A DNA stretch of 54,810 nt from Methylicorpusculum sp. (GTDB lineage Bacteria; Pseudomonadota; Gammaproteobacteria; Methylococcales; Methylomonadaceae). The notes beneath the pieces were generated by a model. That model saw nothing but the letters and a program-made list of their open reading frames with translations, was not told where the DNA came from and searched no databases. Below are positions 48,346-54,810 of this stretch, piece after piece (position 1 is the first letter of the stretch; each line of letters opens with the position of its first letter). Location of the stretch: positions 1 through 54,810 of the forward strand of contig NZ_JAUSBX010000025.1 of the NCBI RefSeq assembly GCF_030651835.1, given 5' to 3'. The position numbers were made by a program, and so were the translations under genes.

Positions 48346-48652
48346 TTATTTTGGCTCCAGAGTGGGTAGGTGGTCAAAAAAAATTCAAAAACAGATGCAT
48401 ATCGGTACGATTGCCAGTATATTAGATTTTGGTAATGTACTTGCTTTAAACGATGGGTGTGCGTATAGCATTAACTTTATTTGTATAGGGTGATATGTTA
48501 GAGTTCATTGCCGTTATGGGGCGAAATTATACATGATGGACTTAAGTTTTATGACAATTGTTAATCTCGGTCCCCATTTTTAAGATTAAGTCTGAGAATA
48601 GCATAAAGCGATTATCGACAATAATAATTAACTACTACAACTGGAAGGTACT
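48346..48652. other. Intergenic region between divergent pgi and the His-first protein gene
   Basis: The 307 bases contain no credible gene. The right end has a good ribosome site (GGAAGG) for the gene at 48653. AT-rich stretches around 48520-48560 and 48610-48630 could be promoters, but no clear -35/-10 pair was found. Confidence 0.5.
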
Positions 48653-49246
48653 ATGAATAAATCAGGTTTAGTAAGAAAGGGTCTGCTGACTATTATAGGG
48701 TTAGCTTTTTCTGCTACGTTGTGGGCGCATGGTGGTGCAGCGGGTACCGATACGGATCAGTGTAAATTTGAATTAGAGCCATCACATTGGATTCATTACA
48801 CTGCTTATCAGCCAAAAGCATTTCCTGCTGAAGACTTTTGCGGAAACATTCCCAGCACCGGTACTTTGACGCAGCTGGTTTTTGATTATCAGGATGTCCG
48901 TTACCGGAACATGTCAATTGAATTCGAAGTAACAAAAGAGCCTGAAGGTAAACGCGTATTCTTTCAAGAAGCCGCAAAGCACAAATCAGGAACGGTTGTG
49001 TTGTCTTTGGAAAATGGTGTGCCTGAACCAGGCAAATATCTGATTCATATTACTTTGGTTCCTGATGAAGGCGAAAGACTGGATGCTCACATGAGCTTTA
49101 CAGCGGGCGGTGGTAAGGCTGCAAGTAAAGGAAGCATTGGTCTATACGCATTTTTCTTGTTAGCGGGCTTGTATGTTTTTTACCTGTCTAATGCGGGCTT
49201 CAAGAAAAAAATAGACGATCTAATAACAAAATTGAAAAACGCCTAA
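48653..49246 (+). CDS. Membrane-anchored periplasmic protein with N-terminal His (AmoD/AmoE-like?)
   Basis: The 197-residue protein has a signal peptide with likely cleavage at LWA|HGG, so the mature chain would begin with His26. Cys37 and Cys63 flank HWIHYTAYQP and EDFCGNIP, probably joined by a disulfide. A beta-rich domain follows, then one membrane helix near residues 162-181 and a basic cytoplasmic tail. A mature N-terminal His is the basis of the copper 'histidine brace' in LPMOs, PmoB and PmoF. The pattern C...YQP...EFC..IP recalls, from memory, the AmoD/AmoE-type proteins of ammonia oxidisers and their methanotroph relatives. The relation is not verified. It is followed by a membrane-anchored cupredoxin gene, which supports a copper role. 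A ribosome site GGAAGG precedes ATG 48653. Confidence 0.6.
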   Translation: MNKSGLVRKGLLTIIGLAFSATLWAHGGAAGTDTDQCKFELEPSHWIHYTAYQPKAFPAEDFCGNIPSTGTLTQLVFDYQDVRYRNMSIEFEVTKEPEGKRVFFQEAAKHKSGTVVLSLENGVPEPGKYLIHITLVPDEGERLDAHMSFTAGGGKAASKGSIGLYAFFLLAGLYVFYLSNAGFKKKIDDLITKLKNA

Positions 49247-49270
49247 TCAGTATTCAATTTAGCTTTTTCT

Positions 49271-49305
49271 GACAGCACCCTTTTAAATAAAGCATGGGTG
49301 CTGTC
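49271..49305 (+). terminator. Strong stem-loop after the His-first protein gene
   Basis: GACAGCACCC (49271-49280) and GGGTGCTGTC (49296-49305) form a perfect ten-pair stem with a 15-base loop, 24 bases after the stop. The following AAATT is not a U tract, so termination may be partial. Confidence 0.6.
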
Positions 49306-49750
49306 AAATTAAGCCATCCCAATGCGTGATAATTGATCGCTGTTTATAAAAAAACCAGTAAAATAGTATTACTAATATTTATTGATGATGAATAAACATG
49401 CAGTTTAGCCAACATTGTTAAGCTGTACCTAAGTAACAAAATAACCCCGCTACAAAAAAGTGACGAAGAATACAAAAGCGTCAGCTTTTAGCGAATGATC
49501 ATGTAGTCGACCCCCAATAAATACTAATGAGAGCGGGAACTACCCTGGGCAGCTTAGGTCAACGTGAGGTGTTATTAATTCATCTTGTGACTAATAGAGG
49601 CGTTAAAATTTTACGCTTTCTATCGCTGTATTATTTAATAATGAGTCAGTGAAGCGAATAGTGCTTCAGTTACAAAATATATACTTGTGGACATCGTGTA
49701 AGTCACTGATAAGATGGGCCAAGAAGTTTAAATTCGATTAGGTGGTAATA
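49306..49750. other. Long gap before the cupredoxin gene; possible leader
   Basis: No gene is seen in about 445 bases. There are short inverted repeats: GCGT(T)AAAATTTTACGC at about 49602-49618 and TGAAGC/GCTTCA at about 49650-49670. AT-rich blocks could hold a promoter. The length suggests a long regulated leader or a lost gene; nothing specific can be assigned. Confidence 0.4.
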
Positions 49751-50653
49751 ATGAAGTCTGGAATCTTGACGGTTTCGGCATTAAGTTTGTTGCTGATGGC
49801 AACTTTGAGTAATGCCAAGGAAATAGAAGAACATAATAATCTTATGGATCACGGCGGTGGTCACCTTATGGATATGGGTGGTGGCATGGTGATGGGGCAG
49901 AATACAGAGACCCTTCCTGGTGGCTGCGATAAAATTGCTGCGACAAAAGAAATTACTGTTCATGCTGGTCATAAGTATGCTGAAAAATTTCCAGGTCGTA
50001 TGTTTGCCTTTGATACGCAGGAATACCAGTTCGAGCCTTGTACCAAGTTGACCGTACATTTCATTAATGAAGACAGCATTCGTCATCAATGGATGATGCA
50101 TGGCTTACCTAAATATTTATATCCTAAAGGTATGTTTCACCTAGAGGTGACTGGACCCGGCAAAATTTCCGGAACTTTGATTTTGCCGCCAGGCGATAAA
50201 ACATACCTGGTTCATTGCGATATTGCTCAGCATATGGAAAAAGGCATGAAAGGCCAGTTAAAGGTTGGAAAAGGAAGCGGTGATTTGCCGAGCATCCCGG
50301 GGGTTACAGCATACGTCATACCCGATGACTATGGGTTGGCAAAAGTTGATATTCCAGTGAGTCAGCAACCGAATATCAATCCTAATGCAGCTATAGAATC
50401 TAAACCGTCAACTACAGCACCTGCCCAAGACCAAAACGACTCCTTAATTTCAGGTGTTCTGGTTATCGGCTTGGCTGCAGGATTGCTGATTGCTCCATTT
50501 ATGGCTCGTAAATTTAAAGGAATGAGTGTTTCAGAGGTGGTTTCCTATTTGTTTGAATTAATCGGGCAAGGTATCGGTTTTATAACAAAATTGATGACTA
50601 AGCTTCTTAATGTTATTTCATCAAGTAAAAACAAGTCACTACCTGAGAAATAA
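49751..50653 (+). CDS. Membrane-anchored cupredoxin with Met/His-rich arm
   Basis: The 300-residue protein has a signal peptide (about 22 residues). A short arm rich in Met and His follows (residues 28-48, such as HGGGHLMDMGGGMVMG), then one cupredoxin domain. A full type-1 copper set can be proposed: His112 in DSIRHQW, and Cys156, His161 and Met166 in HCDIAQHMEKGMKG. Cys59 and Cys97 may be a disulfide. A Pro/Ser/Gln-rich linker leads to a membrane helix near residues 232-252 and a long cytoplasmic amphipathic tail. It is probably a periplasmic electron carrier or copper carrier. ATG 49751 has AGGTGG upstream; a GTG nine bases earlier is less likely. PmoD-type proteins have a similar layout, but the match was not tested. 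Confidence 0.7.
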   Translation: MKSGILTVSALSLLLMATLSNAKEIEEHNNLMDHGGGHLMDMGGGMVMGQNTETLPGGCDKIAATKEITVHAGHKYAEKFPGRMFAFDTQEYQFEPCTKLTVHFINEDSIRHQWMMHGLPKYLYPKGMFHLEVTGPGKISGTLILPPGDKTYLVHCDIAQHMEKGMKGQLKVGKGSGDLPSIPGVTAYVIPDDYGLAKVDIPVSQQPNINPNAAIESKPSTTAPAQDQNDSLISGVLVIGLAAGLLIAPFMARKFKGMSVSEVVSYLFELIGQGIGFITKLMTKLLNVISSSKNKSLPEK

Positions 50654-50670
50654 GTTTTAATTCGATTAGA

Positions 50671-50703
50671 CCCCTGCTACATGGACTGTCAGGGGTTTTT
50701 TTA
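50671..50703 (+). terminator. Rho-independent terminator after the cupredoxin gene
   Basis: CCCCTG (50671-50676) and CAGGGG (50690-50695) form the stem, followed by TTTTTTTA. An ATG inside the loop (50681) opens the frame of the next gene, but it lies within the terminator and is an unlikely start. Confidence 0.8.
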
Positions 50704-50728
50704 TGGGCGATATATTGGGACGTTATTA

Positions 50729-51145
50729 TTGGAGTTGTTAAGTCTTTTTTTTAGCGCGTTTATCTCATCCACTCTCGCGCCAGGGGGATCAGAGATTGTT
50801 CTTGGTTATTTGGTATTGGGCAGCAGTTACGATGTGATGGTGTTGGTCCTGATAGCAACAATAGGAAATACGTTAGGTGCAATAACAACGTGGTTTCTAG
50901 GCTTGTGCGCCGCCAAAAAATTCCCATTGGAAAATTTACTTCCAAAAAACAAGCAGCGAGCAATTGATTGGATGAGATCCTGGGGTAAATGGTCTCTATT
51001 GTTTTCTTGGCTGCCTGTTGTTGGTGATGGCTTTTGTTTTGCAAGCGGCTGGTTGAAATATCCATTGATTACTTTTGTGTTGTTTGTAACTGTGGGTAAA
51101 TTTTGCCGCTATGCGTTAATTGCTTGGCTGCTTGTCGAGGGGTGA
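50729..51145 (+). CDS. VTT-domain (DedA/YqaA-like) membrane protein
   Basis: This is a small polytopic membrane protein of the YqaA branch of the VTT/DedA group. LSLFFSAFISSTLAPGGSEI begins the domain, GNTLGAITTWFLG lies in the middle, and a second half contains WGKWSLLFSWLPVVGDGFCF. VTT proteins are linked to lipid-carrier flipping or membrane homeostasis; the role of YqaA is unknown. The frame is open from 50681, but that ATG sits in the terminator of the preceding gene. I suggest a TTG start at 50729 or 50735, giving about 138 residues. The start is not certain. Confidence 0.65.
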   Translation: MELLSLFFSAFISSTLAPGGSEIVLGYLVLGSSYDVMVLVLIATIGNTLGAITTWFLGLCAAKKFPLENLLPKNKQRAIDWMRSWGKWSLLFSWLPVVGDGFCFASGWLKYPLITFVLFVTVGKFCRYALIAWLLVEG

Positions 51146-51188
51146 TGTTTTGGTTTGTCCCCAGGTTGTAAAAAAATTAGAGTCAAAA

Positions 51189-51974
51189 ATGTTAAGACAC
51201 TTTCCTAAAACAGGTGTGATTTATGAGCATAGAACACGCGATTATTTCATAGCGGGATTTACTTTCTTTTGTGTGGCCGTCTGTCTAATATCAGACGCCA
51301 GCGCTACCTTGGAAAAGCAGAATGCCTTGGGTGTTTGCGGCTGGGTATTTTTAGTAGGGCTTTTGTTGGGTGAGAATCACGAAGTCAGGATACAAGTACT
51401 TATAGCAGTCATTTTCGCTACCATTGGCGAACATTTCGCCTCACCGTTTATGGGTGGTTATACCTATCGTTTTGAAAATGTACCCGCCTATGTTCCTCCG
51501 GGGCATGGAATGGTTTACCTAACGGCGGTGGCGTTGGCCCGATCCGGTTTTTTTCAGTATTTTGCGAGGCAAATTGCAGCTTTTGTTGTTGTCGTTTGTG
51601 GTTTATGGTCGGTATGGGGCGTTAGCGGTTTGCCAGAGCAAGGTGATTCGGTAGGTGCTTTATTGTACTGCGTGTTTTTAGGCTATTTGTTTAAAGGCCG
51701 ATCACCAATGGTTTATCTGGCGGCATTTTTTATAACCACTTGGCTGGAATTAATCGGAACTGCTATGGGTACTTGGGTTTGGGCGCCGATTGACCCAGTG
51801 TTGAGTTTGCCCCAAGGTAATCCGCCAAGCGGGGTCGCTGCATGGTATTGTTTGGTGGATGCGGTGGCAATGATGGGCGCTCCGCCTGTATTGAGAGCGT
51901 TAAAAGCATGCTTTGGGTACGCGTTTTTGAGCAAGTCACCACCTGAGGCCTGTCAAAGTACGGAAAGTGAATGA
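51189..51974 (+). CDS. Orphan polytopic membrane protein, family not recognised
   Basis: The 261-residue protein has about seven to eight hydrophobic helices and several polar residues inside or near them. GEHFASPFMGGYTYRFENVP and YVPPGHGMVYLTA lie in the first half. ELIGTAMGTWVWAP and GNPPSGVAAWYCLVDA lie in the second. His, Glu and the PPGHG loop could bind a metal or act in catalysis, but no known family was identified. ATG 51189 is the likely start; the frame runs upstream to 51120 within the VTT gene, but that adds non-hydrophobic residues. It lies between VTT and YceI genes and may belong to the same envelope function. Confidence 0.55.
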   Translation: MLRHFPKTGVIYEHRTRDYFIAGFTFFCVAVCLISDASATLEKQNALGVCGWVFLVGLLLGENHEVRIQVLIAVIFATIGEHFASPFMGGYTYRFENVPAYVPPGHGMVYLTAVALARSGFFQYFARQIAAFVVVVCGLWSVWGVSGLPEQGDSVGALLYCVFLGYLFKGRSPMVYLAAFFITTWLELIGTAMGTWVWAPIDPVLSLPQGNPPSGVAAWYCLVDAVAMMGAPPVLRALKACFGYAFLSKSPPEACQSTESE

Positions 51975-52027
51975 AACAAAACTGGTTTTTGCAAATTTCG
52001 GAATAATCAAGTGACTGGAGATATGAG

Positions 52028-52600
52028 ATGAAAAAATTACTAATATTGATGTTGTTGACTGCATCACCGCTTTTTGCTGCTGATTGGACGTTGAGTTCGA
52101 AAGAATCGACATTTAATTTTATGAGCACAAAAAATGCAGCAGTGACTGAATTGCATACATTTCAGAATATATCAGGAGAAATAAACGGGGATAAAGGCAA
52201 ATTAAATATCGATTTAGCCAGTGTTGAAACTCAGATACCCATTAGAAACGATCGAATGAAAGAACATTTGTTCGATACTAAACAGTTTCCTCAAGCAACC
52301 GTTGAACTTAACCTCGCCCCCAACGTATTTGAATCGTTGCAAAAAGCAGGATCAATGACAGATCTGCCCGTTAAGGCTAATTTAGGTCTGCATGGCATGA
52401 AAAAAGAAATTAGTGCGAAATTGAGAATTATTAAATTGGCCGATAACAAGTTTGTTGCCTCCACATTAGAACCAATATTATTGATTCCGGGTGATTTCGG
52501 CCTGGAACCGGGTCTTAAAAAGTTAATGGAGATCGCCAAACTAAACAGTATTACCAATTCGGTGCCTGTTACATTTAGTCTGGTATTTGAAAAAAAATAA
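52028..52600 (+). CDS. YceI-family periplasmic protein
   Basis: The 190-residue protein has a signal peptide (LLILMLLTASPLFA, cleavage near residue 18) and a YceI-type lipocalin-like barrel. It shows DWTLSSKESTFNFMSTKNAA at the start of the mature chain. VETQIPIRNDRMKEHLFDT near residues 59-77, QFPQATV near 79-85 and GLHGMKKEISAKL near 120-132 follow. YceI proteins bind polyisoprenoid chains such as quinones. ATG 52028 follows GGAGATATG. With the cupredoxin and VTT genes upstream it may belong to an envelope redox or lipid-carrier set. Confidence 0.85.
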   Translation: MKKLLILMLLTASPLFAADWTLSSKESTFNFMSTKNAAVTELHTFQNISGEINGDKGKLNIDLASVETQIPIRNDRMKEHLFDTKQFPQATVELNLAPNVFESLQKAGSMTDLPVKANLGLHGMKKEISAKLRIIKLADNKFVASTLEPILLIPGDFGLEPGLKKLMEIAKLNSITNSVPVTFSLVFEKK

Positions 52601-52619
52601 AGATACTTTTTTATTTATT

Positions 52620-52643
52620 GGGAGAACTCACTTGAGCTCTCCC
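52620..52643. terminator. Stem-loop after the YceI gene
   Basis: GGGAGAACTC (52620-52629) pairs with GAGCTCTCCC (52634-52643) with one mismatch and a four-base loop. There is no downstream U tract on the plus strand. Its position 20 bases after the stop suggests an intrinsic end or stabiliser. The remaining 218 bases to msbA show no gene. Confidence 0.45.
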
Positions 52644-52861
52644 TGGCTTCATAAATTATGGGTGCTCATCTTCGAGTTTTCATAAATCAAAAAGACTTAA
52701 TTCATATTTAACGTAAAGTCCGTATTGCTTTAAGCCGACCCCATCAGCGAGCAATAAATTTATTCCAGCGAAATTCTGTCGAACTAGGCTTAATCTGGCT
52801 TTTTACTCAACAATAAAGAACTGGTTCCTAATATCCCTACGTCACAAAGAGACACTCAATT

Positions 52862-54658
52862 TTGGCAAAGACACAAACTAAAGCTGGAAACATGAAGCAA
52901 AGAAGCGGGCTGAAGATTTATAAAAGACTTTTAACTTATGTCATTCCTTATTGGCGTTGGTTCGCAATCAGTGTTTTCGGTTTTATGCTTTATGCTGCGA
53001 CTCAACCCATGTTTGCCGCGATCCTAAAGCACATTATTGATTCTCTGCAAGGTAACGCGCGCGAAAGTATTCATGTTATGCCGCTAATCTTTGTTGGACT
53101 CATGCTGGTGAGGGGAGTGGGAGCCTATTTGGGGAATTTTTTCATAGCAAAAGTATCGACCACAGTTGTGCATGTCCTCAGATGTAAGATATTTGATCAT
53201 TACACGCTGTTGCCTACCGCGTATTTCGATTCAAATAATAGCGGCTACATGATGTCGCGAATTACTCATAATGTCGGAGAAGTGACTCAGGCGGCAACTG
53301 ATTCGGTAAAAACAATAATCAGAGAAGGGTTAACAACCATTGGGCTCATTGGTTACCTTATCTATATAGATTGGTTATTGGCACTTGCATTTATGTCGGT
53401 AACGCCTTTTATTGCCTGGCTAGTGACCTATGTCAGTAAACGGTTGAGAGCGTTAAGCCGAAAGATTCAAGACACAGTGGGAGAAATGACGCATATCACT
53501 TCCGAGTTGGTGAGTGGTCACAGAATTGTAAGAAGCTATGGTGGGGAAGAATACGAAAAGGAGCGGTTTAAAAAAAGTAGTCAATACCATAAGCGTCAAA
53601 GCTTGAAATTAGAAGCTACATCAGCAATTCACGGGCCGTTGATGCAATTGATTATTGGCATTGCACTAGCCGGTCTCATGTATATGTCGTTGATAATGAT
53701 GCAGACTGCGACTGCGGGAGAATTTGTAGCGTTTCTAACGACGGCATTTTTACTGCCGAGGCCGATTCGGCAATTAAGCGATGCAAATTCGAAAATTCAA
53801 AAGGGAATGGTTGCTGCTGAGTCATTGTTTGTAATCCTGGACGAGCCTCCTGAATCAAATGAAGGGCCTTTAAGCATAGATCATTGTGAAGGTAGAATCG
53901 ATTTTAAAAACGTCAGCTTCAGATACGAAGGTTCGGAGACTTATGCCATAAAAAATATAAGTTTTACCGTCATGCCGGGGCAAACGGTAGCGCTGGTAGG
54001 GGCATCGGGTGGAGGAAAGAGTACGCTGATCAATCTGTTGCCCCGCTTTTATAACTATTTAGAGGGGCAGATATTATTGGACGGCGTAGATATCAAGCAA
54101 TACACGCTGGAAAATCTTCGTAAGCACATTGCTTTGGTGACTCAGCACGTCACGCTGTTTAATGATACGGTAGCAAATAACATAGCCTATGGGCATTTAG
54201 AAGGAGTTGCCTTGGAAAAAATAACAAGTGCAGCGGAAGCAGCTTACGCCATGAACTTTATTGAAAAGATGCCAAATGGACTTAATACGGAAATTGGTGA
54301 AAATGGCGTTAAATTATCAGGCGGGCAAAAACAACGATTAGCCCTCGCTAGAGCACTTTTGAAAGATGCGCCGGTCTTGATATTGGATGAGGCGACGTCT
54401 GCACTGGATACGGAATCCGAACATTACATACAGGCGGCCTTGAATCAGGTTTTAAAAAACAGGACGACTATCGTTGTAGCGCATCGATTATCAACCATAG
54501 AAAACGCAGACGTTATCCTTGTGTTGGCTAATGGACAAATCGCAGAACAGGGCGGTCACAAAGAATTGCTAAGGAAAGGGGGAGTCTATGCCAAGCTTTA
54601 TAATATGCAATTTAAAGATAAAAGCGATGGCTTAGCCATTGCCAGCCAAGTTGAGTAA
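52862..54658 (+). CDS. msbA: Lipid A export ABC transporter (MsbA)
   Basis: MsbA flips core-lipid A across the inner membrane with ATP. The 598-residue half-transporter has six membrane helices (about 35-320) and an ATPase domain. Walker A is GASGGGKST near 380, the signature LSGGQKQRLALARAL near 486-500 and Walker B VLILDEATSALD near 504-515. The start is TTG 52862, or ATG 52892; the upstream AGAGACAC is a weak ribosome site. It connects to the surface-glycan genes at the left end only by function, not by operon. Confidence 0.92.
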   Translation: MAKTQTKAGNMKQRSGLKIYKRLLTYVIPYWRWFAISVFGFMLYAATQPMFAAILKHIIDSLQGNARESIHVMPLIFVGLMLVRGVGAYLGNFFIAKVSTTVVHVLRCKIFDHYTLLPTAYFDSNNSGYMMSRITHNVGEVTQAATDSVKTIIREGLTTIGLIGYLIYIDWLLALAFMSVTPFIAWLVTYVSKRLRALSRKIQDTVGEMTHITSELVSGHRIVRSYGGEEYEKERFKKSSQYHKRQSLKLEATSAIHGPLMQLIIGIALAGLMYMSLIMMQTATAGEFVAFLTTAFLLPRPIRQLSDANSKIQKGMVAAESLFVILDEPPESNEGPLSIDHCEGRIDFKNVSFRYEGSETYAIKNISFTVMPGQTVALVGASGGGKSTLINLLPRFYNYLEGQILLDGVDIKQYTLENLRKHIALVTQHVTLFNDTVANNIAYGHLEGVALEKITSAAEAAYAMNFIEKMPNGLNTEIGENGVKLSGGQKQRLALARALLKDAPVLILDEATSALDTESEHYIQAALNQVLKNRTTIVVAHRLSTIENADVILVLANGQIAEQGGHKELLRKGGVYAKLYNMQFKDKSDGLAIASQVE

Positions 54659-54675
54659 ACAACCCAAACAAAAGC

Positions 54676-54703
54676 TTGACAGAGTAAATAAACATTGTAG
54701 AAT
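54676..54703 (+). promoter_or_regulatory. Sigma70-type promoter (first of two)
   Basis: TTGACA (54676-54681) and TAGAAT (54698-54703) are 16 bp apart, just after msbA. It points out of the window. It is similar in layout to the promoter at 54770. Confidence 0.6.
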
Positions 54704-54769
54704 GTGCAGCTCTTCAGCGGTCAGGACGACGGTGAGGGGTCAGGGAGGGAAGAAAAGCCAAACAAGGTG

Positions 54770-54797
54770 TTGACAACGAAAAACGAGTCTGTATAAT
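54770..54797 (+). promoter_or_regulatory. Consensus sigma70 promoter (second of two)
   Basis: TTGACA (54770-54775) and TATAAT (54792-54797) are 16 bp apart: both hexamers are perfect. Two such tandem promoters within 100 bases usually precede rRNA or tRNA operons; the gene lies past the window end. Confidence 0.75.
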
Positions 54798-54810
54798 AGT
54801 CAGGCTAAAC

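Noticed and set aside
50681-50728. ATG start of the VTT protein
   Set aside because: The codon is in the loop of the preceding terminator, and the residues it adds are not part of the VTT domain.

Overview
The window looks like chromosomal DNA of a gammaproteobacterium, most likely an aerobic methanotroph of the Methylococcales. The order folB / plsY / tsaD / rpsU / yqeY / dnaG / rpoD and the run hisBHAFIE-tatABC are gammaproteobacterial arrangements. The methanotroph placement is inference. It rests on a copper-type envelope locus near the right end (a protein whose mature form should begin with His, and a membrane-anchored cupredoxin with a Met/His-rich arm), on metK-ahcY-metF, and on dispersed inverted-repeat elements.

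Layout. (1) 1-14636 is an accessory surface-polysaccharide (O-antigen type) region. It holds a relic of UDP-glucose dehydrogenase, a Wzx-type flippase and five tightly coupled genes (FkbM methyltransferase, three glycosyltransferases, one SAM methyltransferase). A decayed hipBA toxin-antitoxin locus follows, then a wbpV-wbpL-wbpM-like trio interrupted by an AAA-ATPase/PD-(D/E)XK gene. Several MITE-like elements lie here. (2) 14637-23809 has a possible minus-strand small RNA, a LysR regulator with a methyltransferase, typA, hisBHAFIE and tatABC. (3) 23834-32506 has an SGNH lipoprotein that has lost its catalytic residues, a folate/pterin cluster (pteridine reductase, folK, folB), plsY, tsaD, the macromolecular-synthesis operon rpsU-yqeY-dnaG-rpoD, and a CAT-anticodon tRNA with terminator. 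(4) 32533-41379 has the activated-methyl-cycle genes metK-ahcY-metF, then rsmE, a CPBP protease, yajQ, cca, a TSUP transporter and a HbpS/GlcG-like secreted protein. (5) 41658-48345 has guaB-guaA-tadA facing mltF and pgi. (6) 48653-52600 is the copper/envelope locus (His-first protein, cupredoxin, VTT membrane protein, orphan membrane protein, YceI protein). (7) msbA follows, and the window ends in two tandem strong sigma70-type promoters that probably serve an rRNA or tRNA operon just outside.

How the genes work together. The first region makes and exports a cell-surface glycan: sugar-nucleotide modification (SDR, WbpM-like), lipid-linked initiation (WbpL-like), glycosyl and methyl transfer, and flipping. 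msbA at the far end exports the lipid A core to which such glycans are attached. The middle is housekeeping. The least explained parts are the dead SGNH lipoprotein, the copper/envelope locus with its orphan membrane protein, the MITE-like repeats around the polysaccharide genes, and the minus-strand promoter/terminator pair after the wbpM-like gene. All calls were made by reading the sequence and recalling family motifs; no database search was run.
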